Shown here piece after piece: positions 36,701 through 49,900 of a stretch of 64,000 nt of DNA. Position 1 is the stretch's first letter; every line of letters starts with the position of its first letter. The notes under the pieces are model-generated. The model saw nothing but the letters and a program-made list of their open reading frames with translations, was not told where the DNA came from and searched no databases. Source of the DNA: Letharia columbiana. Lineage: Eukaryota > Ascomycota > Lecanoromycetes > Lecanorales > Parmeliaceae. The stretch is from assembly GCF_014066305.1 (NCBI RefSeq), contig NW_023501149.1:1-64000 (forward strand), written 5' to 3'. The position numbers and the translations under genes are program-made.

Positions 36701-38700
36701 ACACAGTAGAAATAAAGTATCAATCTATATCACGTGGAAATCGACTCGGTTAATAGGCGAATCCACTATGAGTTTTCTAATTAATACTGCTATCCTAATT
36801 TCAAATTAGACGATAATGCTATTAGCAGTAATATTTAATTATATATCAAATTCCCTTATATAGACTTCTACTTAACCGTATCCAGCAGTAAACATACATA
36901 CGGCTCCGATATCTAGCATAATATTATAGAACTACTTTAAGGTATATCGGCTAATACTGAGAAAGCTGCTAGACTTAGTAATATTATAATATGTGGAATA
37001 GCTGAAAAGCTTCAAGTAACGTGCTTAGGCTTAGTTCGATGTAACTATAAAAGTAATTATAATAAAATTTTCGGCCTCCTCCAAGTTATTATCTTAAATA
37101 TCGAGAGTTAAGGCCTTAAGATCCTCGATCTCATCCTTCTAACCTTTAAACTCTTAAATATAGAAGTCATAACGCTTATCAATAAAGCCGATAAACCGCT
37201 TAGCGAACTTATTTCGAGACTTCTAGCGTTCCTTATCGATATACTTAATTAACTAGCAGCCTATCTTCCCACAGACAAAGCACCGCTTTTTCTAAAAGCT
37301 ATTTATCTGCGGGGACGGTCTGCTATAATTACTCTAATTTGAAGGTCGATTAGTATAATACTTCCGATTAGTAAAGTATATTACAGGCCCGAGTAGCTCG
37401 AATCTCTTAGTCTTCATAGCTTCTTCGTGATTCTCAATTATAGTATAAATATTATTAATTAGCCTCGTAATTATAGTCGTCTATTATAGAATTATAATAC
37501 TACACGTAGGGATATTGCTATAAGAGGTGACTATCTTATTTCGAAGTACTATATCTAACTGAAATTCGTAATCCAGCCCTCTTTAGATTTAACGAAGTTA
37601 TTAAATCATCTTATTAAAGATAGTCCCCTTATTCTTTTTAGGACTAGCTCGAAGTAAGCCTCTTAGATTAATACTATTCTACTCACGAAGCATAAGACGA
37701 CGATATTCTTCTCCCTCGAAATGATTCTAAAAACGATCGAAGAGTTATTAAATAATAAGGCTAGTTCCTTAATAACCAGAGTAGTAGTACTCCAGTACCA
37801 TAGATTTTAGCATAGTTAGAAATACTATTTAAAGGATCTATTAGAAGATCTCGGCTCTCTTATAAAGATTTATAAAAATCATGAATTTGTAGCTGAGACT
37901 CTCGATAGGACTTCTACTATACTTCTCCTCGATAGTGTATAATTTGGCCAATATAGTAAGTTCCTTACTATGGCCATAGTTTTATTTGGTACCGAAGTCT
38001 TAAATAACTTAATAAGGCGTGGGTAGTAGATATAGAACTCTATAATTTAGGCCGTAGGCTAGTATTAGAGAGAGAATTAAAGCAGGATTCTCCGGTCGAT
38101 AAGGCGGTTACGGGGGGAGAGGAATAGTATTCTCCGGTCGATAAGACTACTAATAAGGCTATTGCGGCGGGAGAGAAATAGTATTCTCCGGTCGATAAGG
38201 CTGATGATAAGCCGATTACGGGGGGAGAGAAATAGTATTCTCCGGTCGATACGGTTATTGCGGCTGAATTGTTTGCTGCTAAGGGGGGTAATATTATTAC
38301 TACTTTAGTAAAGGACGATCCTCGTCGTTCAGTGGCTATGAGATGTCTTCTTAGACTATATTAGCCAATGATTCGGCCGTTATAACCTCTCGTCCTTTCT
38401 TAACATAGACTTTATTAGCTCGTAGGCTGTTTCGTAAGCCATAGAGAGTCTTTTTAAAAAGGATCTTAAAGTCCTCCTTAGCGAATTATTAAAATTTCTT
38501 AGTAAAGATATTAAAGAGAGCGTTTCATTTATTTTCATTATACTCTTATATTCTCCAAAGAACGAATTATTTCAGTCTCTTATTAGTATCTATTAGTTCG
38601 ACTTCTTTAAATAGCATATTCTCTAGTTGATATAAAGTTATAATATTAGGCGATTCGACTAAAGAGTTAGGTTTCTTATTCTTAATATTCATTTTGAATA
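33750..38700 (-). pseudogene. copia gag-pol relic
   Basis: The minus-strand ATG at about 38692 opens MNIKNKKPNSLVESPNIITL. Then, at about 38280-38085, come tandem copies of a peptide STGEYYFSPP. The zinc knuckle CFVCGKIGC lies at about 37285-37260. Protease DIGA (D-T-G-A type) is at about 36902-36913. The integrase region is about 36700-35700. RT begins near 35320 with KELSRLLEKGVFEIMKTEDI and continues through IFSNRFMN, KKSRLVV and LRDIT (about 35080). Many in-frame TAA/TAG mark inactivation. No frame over about 77 codons survives; the open frame at 35287-35520 is a shadow of this region. Confidence 0.8.
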
Positions 38701-38944
38701 TATATTATATATTAATATAATGTAAAGCTTAGTAGTATTTGGTATTTTCTAGGTGTTTTCTCTGCTAAATAGAAGTCGTAGAAATTATAGAAATTATAGT
38801 TCTATTTAATTAACATTACTCGAGAGCTAAATTGATTAAGTAACTATAGAACCGTGTAAAGCTATCGCGGCGATATCGAGGCGAACTTCCTTTAAGAGTA
38901 TGGCCTTGCTAATCTATATACTAGTATTAAAGTACACTAATCAG

Positions 38945-39116
38945 TATTGATAAATATCTAGATATGCAGTTACTGCTATAATAAGACCTATCATTAGATG
39001 TAATAGTCTTAATAATATCTAAGAAAGAAGAATATCTATATATAGAGAATGCCTTCATATATTCATAACTAGACCGAATAAGTACTAGTGATAGCGAGTG
39101 TTGAGTCGTTTCAACA
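38945..39116 (-). repeat. 5' LTR of copia element
   Basis: On the minus strand it starts TGTTGAAACGACTCAACACT, keeping the TG start, and ends ...TATCAATA. Partner of 33540-33711. Confidence 0.88.
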
Positions 39117-39741
39117 ATTAATGTCGCTACTATGCAAAGCATTGATATTTAAGATATTTAAGATATTTGCCAAGAATGCCAAGGGTTTTAGCGCATGTTT
39201 AGAACTTTCGATGGCAATCTCCGTAACTATATTTATAATATTCGTCTATTTTAGATTCTTCTCTTATTTATTTAAGTATAAGAGTATTAAGAGTAAATAT
39301 ATTTATATTAATAAAATTAATAGAATTAATAAAATTAATAGAATAAATAAAATTAATAGAATAATAAAAGAAGAATAATTACATAAATAGATGAAAGGAT
39401 TATTATTCGATTTCGAAGGCGTATAATATAATTATTATATTTAAATTCTAATTTAATTTACTAATAGTAAATTAAACTTTATTATTTTTATATCGTTAGA
39501 AAGCGTATACTAAATTCTATAATTTACGAAATTATAAAGAAATAGTATCTTTAGAGAGCTAGTTATTATAAATTATAAAACTTCTATATATAGATTTTTA
39601 ATAAGAAAGCGCGAGAGGGCTAGCGGGCTAACTTAGATAGTCTAGTTAAAAAGCGTAGAGAACTCGAATTTATAATTAACTATATATATAAATTTAAGAT
39701 TTTTAAACTTAGCTCTATCTTATTCTATTATATATATTAAT

Positions 39742-42300
39742 AAATAAATAAGAAATCTATATAAAGAATCTTAAGAATTAAATTATCTTAAGAAATAAAT
39801 CTATAATTCTAATTATTCATTTTTATAAATATTTATTTTTAATAGAAGATCTTATATTAATTAATTATCTAATCGATATCGAGTTATATTAATTATATTA
39901 TTAATTCGATTATCTTTTAATTAATAGATTTATCTAAATCTTAAAGAAAGCTAGCTATAACGACTTCGAATACTATTATATACTTAAATAAATTATCGAA
40001 TTCTATATACTTTATTAAAAGTACTCTTAATTTTTAAAACGTTTTAAATTCTTATTTAAGAATAAGAATAATATCTATTTTAATTATATTATTATTATTA
40101 ATATTCTCTATATTAACTATAATTTAATTCTAGAAGTTATTAATAAAAGAACTTTATTTTAGATCGTCTAATAGTTAACGAATATAACTACTTTCTATAT
40201 ATAAGATATACTTAGACTATATTAGATATATATATATATTAAATCTCTTAGTATTATATTTATAACGCTAGAATTAATTTTAATAATATCGAATTTAGAT
40301 AAAACGCTAGAACTCTAAGTATTTAAATAAAATACGTATTAGTTAAGATCGCTAATTCTATCGATCTAGTAAAATAATATTTTTCTTTACTAAGATAAGG
40401 TCTATTTAATAATTACTACGAAATTAAAGAATTAAGATATTAGAAAGAAGATTTATTTTTAAATAACTATTAAGACTATTAATAATATAGTCGAATATAA
40501 TAATATTATTTCTATATTACTAGTTTTTAAAATCTTCTCTTATATTATAAACGATAATATTTAATTTTTTTTTATTAAGAGAGTTAAACTATTAATATAG
40601 AAATAATTAAAGTTATAAAACTTTACGCTAAGAGATAGATTAATAACGTTTTATATTAGTAAAATAACTCTTAGATTATATAATACTTTAATTAATTCCT
40701 CGATATTAATATAAAGAATATATTAAAAGAAGTAAATTAAATCGTATAAATTACTAACTACTTCTTAAGAGATATATATTATTAAATTATTAAATAATTT
40801 TATTAATTTTCGAGTTATTATCGTTAAGCTCTATTTAAAAGAAATAGATATTTTAATTAAATCTTTTAAATTCTCTAGATAAAAATCTCTAGAGTTAGAT
40901 AATACTTAGCACGATAATAACGATAATTAAGATAATTAAGATTATTTTTTAAAACGCTTTATTACGTTATAACCCTTCTCGATATTAATATATTCTCGCT
41001 CGTTTTTCAAATTTAGCTAATATTACTATTTATATATTTAAATCTATAGTATTCTTATTAAACTTCTAGATATCTCGACTAAAAGAATTTAATAAATTAC
41101 TTAAAAAGAGTATATTTGCAATAATATAAAGATTAAAGCTATCTTTATAAAAGTATAAATATTTAATAGTCGTTTTGTGAATTAAATTAAGAATAAGGGT
41201 ATTAAGAAAGCTTTTATTACGATTTTAATAATCTTACTATATTATAGCCTAATTAGACTTAGCGTACTAAGGCCTTTTTAATCTTTCTATCTTATTATAA
41301 AATTTATATTTATAATAATTCTATATAGATAATATTCTCTTTATATTAGAATATAAAGTTATTATATATATTATTAAGTCTTTAATATAATATTATTTAT
41401 CTTTCTTTTAAAGCGATAATAATATATTTACTAAGTATATTAAATATATAATTAAGAAAATAATATATTATTAAGAAGTTAGTAGCTATAGCTAAAGAAG
41501 CTTACTAATTAAAATATTATTTAAAAGAAAATCTTTTATTTATATAAAGGCTAATCTAATTAGATTAAATAAGAATTTAAAGAAAATAAATATCTTTAAT
41601 ATATTAAAAGAAATAGACTCTAAATTAAATCTCTTTTATACTCTTACTAGCTTAATATTAACTATAAAACTCTTAATCTTAAATTTAAATAATATATAAA
41701 ATTAAATCGTTATAGATAACTTATAGATATATTATTATTTAGAAGAACTTAAGAACTTCGATAAGAAGGTTTTAAATATTATTATATTATTCGTATAACG
41801 TAAAAAAAAGCGTTTTATTATTAAAAGATATATTATTAAATCTAATTTAAATTATATCGAAGTATAATTTATAGATATTATCGAAGAAGAATTAATTATA
41901 ATCTTTATCTCTATTATTAACTCGTAGAATTTTATAAAAAGCGCTATTAAAACTTTTAATATTTAATATAATAAATTAAAGAGTTTAATAAATAGCTTTC
42001 GAACTTCTAGTTATAATATTAAGATACTTTAATAATAAAATAAAGAACTTAATTATAATATCGTTTAAGCTAAGATAAAGATATTAATAATTATTATCTA
42101 ATTAAATAATAATAATAATTAATTATTTTATAAGCGAGAAATTAATAATAGATTTCGAGGTTTATATAATAGATATCGCATTAATATTATAGAATTTATT
42201 AAAGAAAATAAAAAATTTAAGTAAGATTTAAGACGTAAAGAGTAATAGTTAAAGAAGTAATAATCTTTTATATTAGTTAATTTGAAAAACTTCGATAAAA
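39742..42300 (+). pseudogene. 5'-truncated Ty1/copia fragment (integrase C-terminus into RT)
   Basis: The degenerate plus-strand frames read like the integrase C-terminal part of a fungal copia polyprotein (segment near 40390-40700 with LKN*DIRKKIYF and NDNI*FFFIKRVKLL). This is followed near 41150-41200 by FNSRFVN*IKNKGIKKAF, colinear with the RT start of the copia element at 33540-39116. After that the frame is lost. No LTR seen. Confidence 0.5.
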
Positions 42301-45300
42301 AGAATATAGAGGTTATATCTTATTAGTCGAGTATTTCTATTAATAATATCTATTAAAACTTATATTATATTCTTATTATAAATCGCGTAGAGGATATAGA
42401 ATTAAATAAATAATATTTTAATATCTCGAATTTTTATAATATTAATAATTAAGATAAGTAGAATAGCTAATATTAATATCTTAAAGTAAAAATTAAATAA
42501 AGCGCTATAATCCTTTTTATTAAAATTAAAAAAATCAATTATATATAAGATTATTATAAATTTACTATATATAATATTATTAAAATAAAACTTAATAAAA
42601 ATAACTTAGATTTATATTAAATTCTATAAAAAATAATCGATAAATTAGATAATATATTCGAAATATATAATAAAATTATTAAATTAAATATTAAGATATT
42701 TAAATTTAAATTTGATATAGAAGTAATAGATAAAAAGAAATCGTTTAAGAATTTCTACGCACGATTCTCTATAGCTATCGCTTTCTTAGAATTTACTAAT
42801 ATTTATAAAATATTTAATTTAAAATAATTAATCTTTATATATCTAAGATATCGAATTTTAGAATAGTCTTATAATATTTTTTAATAATTAATTATTTTTA
42901 GAGTTAGAGTTAAAAGATTTTATTTCTTTAAATAATTAGTATAATACTTTCTTTACTAGAAGAAATAATAATATTACTATTCAAAATTTCTATATATAAG
43001 AATATAAGTATCTTAAATTATTAATAAATAGAATTTAAAAAGAAGATAGATATTTTAAATATCTAAAGATTAAATATTATTCTAGTAATAATAGTACTCT
43101 ATATAAAAATATAAATTTATTAATAAAAGAATAAATTAATATAATTCTAAAAGTCGTTAACGTAGAGAAGAACATTCTCGTCGAACTATTATAAAAATTA
43201 GAAAATTAAATATTCTTAATTAAGTCGTTATTAGAGATCTAAAAACTTTATATATAAGAATTAAAGAGTTAAAAAGAGAAAGAATACTTACTTTTATCTT
43301 TCTATTCACTTATACTATCGCTATTAAAGTCTCTTTATAAAATTAATATTAATTAAATTTTTATAGAAAAATTATTATACTAAGAGATTAGATTAAGATT
43401 AATTATCTTTTTAATATCGAAGCTTTAATATTAAACTTAATAAATATATCTTTTATTAAATTAAATAAGCTATCTAAAGTAGTATTAATATAATTCTATA
43501 AATTATTATTAGTTAATAATAAATCTACTTTTATATTTAATATTATATATATAGTCTTAATAAAACTCGCCTTAAAAGATTATATAGAAGAATTTTAATA
43601 CTTAATTATCTTATTAAGACGATTTAATATTATTCTAGATATACTATAGCTAGAATAGTATAACTCTTATATATTCTTTAAATTTAGAATTATTATATTT
43701 AATTTAAATTAAATTATTATATATTTAACTATTTACTATAAAATAAATCTATTATTATTTAAAATAATAATAAATTTTTAAAAAAGAATTTAAATTATAT
43801 AATAAAGATTATATTTAAAAAAAAGAATATAATAAAGATTTTTATTTATATTTTTAATAAGATACTTGAAAAATTAGAGAATTAAGTTATTACTATATAG
43901 CTCTAGAAGTTTAAAAAACTTTCTAATTCTATTAATAAGAAAGTAAAGTTTATTATTAATATCGCCGCTATTATAATAGAAGATTATAAAAAATTCTTTT
44001 ATAAATTAAAAAAGAAACTCTTAACTATAGAATAACTACGGGAATAAATTCTTATAACATATTATAAATAATTAGATATTTAGAATTCTATTAAAACTAA
44101 TAAACTTCTCTTTTATTACTCTATTAACTATAAAATAAATCTTAAAAAATAAGTTTAATTTTAATAATTAAAAAGGGTTTATAGACTCTTTAAAGATTAG
44201 ATATTAATTATAAAAAAATATATTAATAAGATATTAAAAAAAGGCTATATTAGACTAAGTATTTTTTTATATATAGTATTTATTCTAATAGTAAAGAAAC
44301 TTAATAGAGAACTTAGACTATACGTGAATTATAGAATTCTTAATATACTTACTATCTTTAATCGAAATACTCTTTTATTAATTAAAAAGACTCTTATTAA
44401 ATTATACGCGGCGAGAATATATAATAAATTCGATATTATAGTTATCTTTAACGAAATTAAAGTAAAAAAGAATTATAAATAAAAAACTATATTTCTTATT
44501 TTAAATTGTCTATTCGAATATATAGTAATATCTTTTAGATTATATAATATCTCTATCACCTTTTAAATATTTATTAATAATACTTTACGCGAATACTTAA
44601 ATATATTTTCTATTATCTATTTAGATAATATTCTTATTTATAATAATATTAAAGATAAGTATATTTAGTATATAGAAAAGATATTAAAGAAATTTTAATA
44701 AATTAATCTCTATCGTAATATTAATAAATATAACTTTTATATTATTAGAGTTTAATATCTAGAATTAATTATTATAATAAAAAGAGTAGAAATAAATATA
44801 AAGAAAATTAAGATTATTACTTAATAGAAGAAATCTAGATATATTAAAGATATATAAATATTTCTAAAATTTATTAATTTCTATAGAAAGTTTATTATAA
44901 GATATTTTAAAATGGTTATATTTCTAATAAATCTTACTTATACTTAATAGAAGAAAGACTTTATTTACTTATAGACTTAAGAGTACTCTAAATAATTTAC
45001 TTCTAAAATATTTAAGAAAGCTTTTACTACTATTTCTATATTTACTTATTTCAATTTAAATAAAAAGATTTAATTAAAAATAAATATATCTAGTTTTATA
45101 ATAATTATTATTCTATTATAAATAGATAAAGATAAAATACTTAGATTTATAATATTTCTCTTTAAAAGAGATATCTTATATAGAGTATAATTATAATATC
45201 TATAATAAGAAACTTATAGCTATAATATAGGTTTTTAAAAAATAATATCTTAAGCTAGCTAGTATCTCTATCGAGGATTTTATTAAAATTATTTTAGACT

Positions 45301-45720
45301 ATAAGAATTTATAATATTTTTTATTTTTTAAATAATTTAATTTTCGCTAAATAAGATAGATAGAGTTTCTTTTCGAATTTAACTTTCGTATTATTTATCG
45401 CTTAGAGAAATAAAGTATTAAATTTAATAATCTTATCTAACGAGTAAGAGATTTATTTAAAAATAAGAATAATAATTATATTTATTATCGATATTATATA
45501 ATTCTTAAAAATAATAATCTTAATAAAGATATTAAAAACGCTATATATTTTACTATTATACTTTTAGATAATATAAAAAAAAATATTATCTCTCTAGCTA
45601 TAATATTATATAAATTTAGTAAATAAAATAATATTAATAGTAAGAAGTCTAATAAAGAATTATTATTAAAGATCTTAATAGAGACTTCTTAAGAGAAGTT
45701 CTTAAAAAAATTAAAAGACA
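42300..45720 (+). pseudogene. Second Ty3/gypsy element, gag to RNase H relic
   Basis: Distinct from the 11-18 kb gypsy. A gag-like segment is at about 42640-42960 (FKFKFDIEVIDKKKSF, FYARFSIAIAFLEFTN). RT is at about 44260-44820 with RELRLYVNYRILNILT, LYAARIYNKFDIIVIFNEIK, FEYIVISF and YLDNILIYNN. Connection and RNase H regions follow to about 45450. Stops are RIP-type. No LTR pair was resolved, so the ends are approximate. It abuts the DIRS-like element. Confidence 0.7.
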
Positions 45721-46029
45721 TCTCTATTATTAATATTTCTAAGTTATTATATTAAATAAAAAATGCTTATATAAGTATATACTATACTCTTATTAGCTTC
45801 TAGTTAAACTATAGCGACTAGTACTATCTCGCGTAATATTCTATAAAAACTATATATATAAATAGATTTTAAATAATAATTAGCTAGATTTTAAGACTTA
45901 GTAGTATATAGATAGCGATTTACTATATAGCTTAGTTTTAGAAAAACTTTTAAAATAGATAGTTTATATCTAATAAAAATTTATTAACTCTAAGCTATAT
46001 AAAAACGTTAAAGATAATATAATATAGCG

Positions 46030-48420
46030 AGAATATAGATCGAGTATATTTCGATATATAAGCGATATAAGTTAAACTTTTAACGATTAAATAATTAAAT
46101 CTTATTATCGATTAGATTAACGTCTCTCGCGAAGATAGCGATCTCTCTACGAAAGAAGTATTCTAAGTAGTAATTCGAGTAATTAAATATATATAGAGTA
46201 TTACGTAATATAGCGATAATATATTATCTTATAAAGGTTTTATCTAGATTAAATAGCGGCGATAATTTACTAATAGAAAAGCGAGTAAATAAGTTTTATA
46301 GCGAATAAATAGAATAGGCGTTATTATTTATAGCGGTAATAAATAGCGTAATCTCTCTTTTAAATAGATTCGTCTTTAAGAATAATAGTAATAGCTTTAT
46401 ATAGTGGCTATATAGCGTAACTAAACGTCTTATAATATATTATTATTCGAAGTTACTATTCTCGAATTTAATTTAAAACTATATAAATTCGCTTATATAA
46501 AGAAATATAGTAAATACAAGTAAAGGCCCATGAATTAAATTTATGAAGTTGGATTTTTTTAAGTTAAATCGAATTTTAGCTCTAGTTCTAAGTTAAATCG
46601 AACTCTAATCGCTTACTATACGTTTTTAACCTATATATAAATATATATATATAGAGAAAGACGCGCTAAGGCCTAATTAGGAAGGTATATTAAGTATAGA
46701 AAATTAATTTATAATAATTATCTATAAAAAATAGAGAAAGACTATATTCTTATAATAAGAAGTATCGAAATATCGAAAAGAAATAAAGATAATATATTAA
46801 TTAGTAATATAAATTCTACATTATCTTCTATTATAGTAAAATCTTTCGAATAATAAAATAGCTATTAAAGTAAAATATCGAACGATTTTAATTCGTTTAA
46901 ATATATATCGTTCGATATTTCTTCTATAGAGGCCTAATTAACTATAATCGTTATAATAAATTCTTCTCTTATAACGTTATTATAGTAATATACTATATTA
47001 ATATAATAGAAATAATAAATTAAATTATAATAGTATTCTTCGCTTACTAAGTAATAATTTAATATAAAATCGTAAAGAGTATATAACGTAGAATCTTAAA
47101 GAGCTAAGTCGTATTTTTAATACTAAGAATCTTATTACCGCTTAATTTCTTCGTAATATTCTCCGTATTCGCTTATTATATTAACTTCTCTTATATCAAT
47201 TAAGTAGATTAATATAAGATCGTAGAGAGTAAATCTATTATATTACTACTATTAATAACTATCTTCGTAATATTCTTCGTAATATTCTTCGTAATATTCT
47301 TCGTATTCGTCTATTATAAATTCTTCTCTTATTTAACTAAGTACGAGGATATCGAGAATAAATATATTTATATTAATGAAATTAGTAGAATTAATAGAAT
47401 TAATAGAATAATAAAAGAAGAATAATTATATAAATAGATAAAAGGATTATTATTTAATCTCGAACGCGTTTAATATAACTATAATATTTAAATATTAATT
47501 TAATTTATTTATCGCTAGCTTAAAAGAAGTATATAGAAAAGAATATATTCGTTCGAGCTCTTTTTAAGAATCTTTTAATATATTTATAAGTAGTAGTAAA
47601 TAGCTATTAAACTCGCTTATAATCTCGATTATTAGTAATAGCGAATTCGTTAAAAGATAACTTAAGAGCGTTAGTAAAGACTCTAAGAGGCGAAAAAAAG
47701 AGATATATATATTTAAAATATTAAGTAACCTTTAGATAAGGGGTATCGAAAACGATTATATTTATATTAATAGAATTAATAGAATTAATAGATTAATAAA
47801 AGAATAATAGTTATATAAATAGATAAAAGGATAACTATTTAATCTCGAACGCGTCTAGTATAATTACTATAACTATTATATTTAAATATCTATTTAATTC
47901 ACTAATAGTAGATTAAACTTTATAATTTTTATAGCGTTAGAAAGCGTAAAGCGAGCTTTATAATTTAAGAAATTATAAAATAACTATATATATCGTAAGC
48001 TAAGTACTTTAAAGTATAAAACTTCTATATATAAATTTTTAATAAGAAAGTTAAGAGAATTATTTAGTCGATTTAATTAAAGGATATAGCGAACTCGAAT
48101 TTATAATTAACTATATATATAAATTTAAGATTTTTAAGCTTAGTTTTATCTTATTCTATTATATATACTAATAAGATAAAAGAAAGTATATAAGATAGCT
48201 TTCTTTAGAGAAGTTTTATTAAATTAAATAAGAATATAAAGTAGTAAATCTCGCGTAATTAGACGATATTCTTTAATATCGATCTCGTTATATAGTTTAT
48301 AAATATCGGCGATTACTCGCTATAATAGTAGATAGTAAAAGATCTCGAGATTCTCGAATTCTATATCTACGTAGGCTAAATAAACGTCTATAAGATAGAT
48401 CTTAATAGATTTAATCTAAA
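46030..48420 (-). pseudogene. Tyrosine recombinase relic of the DIRS-like element
   Basis: Part 1 (48420-48172, minus) reads IKSIKIYLIDVYLAYVDIEF then RVIADIYKLYN and YRLITRDLL, the N-terminal core-binding type segment. Part 2 (46516 downwards) reads FLYISEF, LKTNLFKREITL, then YFFRREIAIFARDV near 46165-46137: the H-x-x-R box with His changed to Tyr. IYRLYIEI-type sequence follows with the candidate nucleophilic Tyr codon at 46056-46058. Rejoining the two parts without the M copy gives an uninterrupted frame over the junction (FYLIFTIFLYISEF). RIP stops elsewhere make it inactive. Confidence 0.75.
46517..48171 (+). mobile_element. M-family repeat, copy G, inserted in the DIRS-like recombinase
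   Basis: Head CAAGTAAAGGCCC after host A (46516), tail TATATATACTAA before host T (48172); 1655 bp. It has a single copy of each internal unit, making it the shortest intact long-form copy. Flanks AGTAAATA and TAAGATAAAAG join into the recombinase frame with no duplicated base. Confidence 0.85.
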
Positions 48421-49199
48421 TATAATAATTAATTAGATATACTATTTAATCGATAAGTAATTAAATAGTAATAAGAAATATAATAGTTTTTAATAAGATA
48501 TAAAATTTAATATAGAAGGTCTTCGCTATTTAATAGCTATTTTTAATTTTATTAATTAGACTTTACTAGAGATATCTCGCAATATTACGATTTAGAGAAG
48601 TCTTCTTATATTATAATTTAGATAAATCGCGACTTAATAATTTCTATATAGACTTAAAGCGTTTAGCTATAAATATAAATTAGTAATTTTATTAAATTTA
48701 AAGCGAGAGAATAAGTCGACTAAAGTATTCTACTTAATAGAAATTTAAATTATATTATAAATAATATCGTATCGAGCGAATAGTATAACTATTTATCTAA
48801 GCGATACTATAGCCGGCCCGCGTATAGAATTACTATTAATATTCTTAATAACGATATTATTATTATAGTAGAGTATAAGATATAATTAATATAAATAAGA
48901 TAGTTATTTATAAATAATTATAAAAACGATAAGTATTTTTTTAAATTAGATATTCTTCTTATAATAGCGAGTAGCGAAGTATATATTAAACGTATCGTCT
49001 AGTTTAAAATAAATAACGATATTCTCGAGAATATACCCTCTTATTTTATACTTATTAAAAGTATTTATTTATATAAAATAGTAGTAATATATAACTATAC
49101 GATAAAGTAGTTATATCTTATTTTATCTAGATAGAAAGATATTTTACTAGCGTAGATTCGTTATAATTATAATAATAATATAGTAATATTCTTATTTTT

Positions 49200-49900
49200 T
49201 AAATAGTATAAAGTAGAGCCTTCTTAGAAAAGTTTTATTAGAAATTATTACTTTAACGAAGAAGGATAATAGATTTATCGCTAACTTAAGCTTGTTATAA
49301 AAAATACTCCGCCTATTTAAAAGAGCTTTTATCGACTTTCTTATTTATTCTAGCTTATTAAAAGAGAGCCTAATCTTTATCTTCTTACTATCGAATTAAA
49401 TTTCTAAAAATTCGATAAAAGTACCTTTCTTATTCTTAATATAATTTATCTTTAGATTATAATTATTATAGATAATATTAAAGTTATTATTAAATTAACT
49501 TATATCGTCGTTAGACGAAAGAATAGCGAAGAAGTTATCTAGATAGTAGAAAACGATACTCTAGAATAGAATAATAATAAGTATTTAATAAAGGACCTTA
49601 GCGAATAGATTAAAAATAAAGAATACGATATATAAGTTAAATAATAAGAATCTATCGATATAATAGAAGCTATTTTAAAAGAAATCTAATAGCTAAAAGT
49701 TCGATTCGACTATAGAGATATATCTAAATATATTAACGAGGTCTCGCTTAATTATAATTATATTCTTACTCTAGACGAGTAAAGTATCGATAATATTATT
49801 TAATATAATATACTCGAGTACTCTATAAATCTCGTAAATATAATAATTAATGAATTATAATCGTAAAAAGAAAAGATTATAAATTCTTCTTTAATCGTTA
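49200..49900 (-). pseudogene. DIRS-type reverse transcriptase relic
   Basis: A minus-strand frame contains YIVFFIFNLFAKVLY near 49650-49600, the counterpart of the family's FGLxTAPxxFNLFAEALHW segment. Next comes FYYLDNFFAILSSND with the YLDD box at about 49551-49534 (second D to N), then KNKKGTFIEFLEI and a lysine-rich thumb (LSFNKLE). The FNLFA and YLDDFF forms are characteristic of DIRS-like rather than gypsy or copia RTs. Confidence 0.75.

Larger units (their letters stand above)
33540..39116 (-). mobile_element. Ty1/copia LTR retrotransposon, full length, mildly RIPped
   Basis: 5577-bp element on the minus strand with two 172-bp LTRs (38945-39116 = 5' LTR, 33540-33711 = 3' LTR) and a 5-bp duplication ATTAA (33535-33539 and 39117-39121). 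Domain order on the minus strand is gag, zinc knuckle, protease, integrase, RT, as in Ty1/copia. It keeps more G/C than its host repeat, so it is the younger insertion. It is inside the mariner element at 31830-39223. Confidence 0.9.
31830..39223 (-). mobile_element. Tc1/mariner DNA transposon, interrupted by a copia element
   Basis: Inverted ends of 56 bp (31830-31885 and 39168-39223, starting CGGAGGTTGCCATCGAAAGT / CGGAGATTGCCATCGAAAGT) differ at two transition positions. TA flanks both sides (31828-31829, 39224-39225). Subtracting the copia insertion and its duplicated ATTAA leaves 1812 bp, the usual size for fungal mariner-type elements. The minus strand carries a transposase relic. Confidence 0.88.
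30340..39740 (+). mobile_element. M-family repeat, copy E, carrying three nested insertions
   Basis: M sequence starts inside the element (AATCTATAGATATATATATA, head missing) and runs 30340-30898, 31536-31829 and 39224-39740, ending ...TATATATATTAA before host T. The gaps are filled exactly by an S element (30899-31535) and a Tc1/mariner element (31830-39223), the latter containing a copia element. Rejoining the pieces gives colinear M sequence. Confidence 0.85.

Noticed and set aside
39088..39378. 96-codon plus-strand frame
   Set aside because: Spans copia LTR, mariner TIR and M sequence, so it is a chance fusion over three elements.
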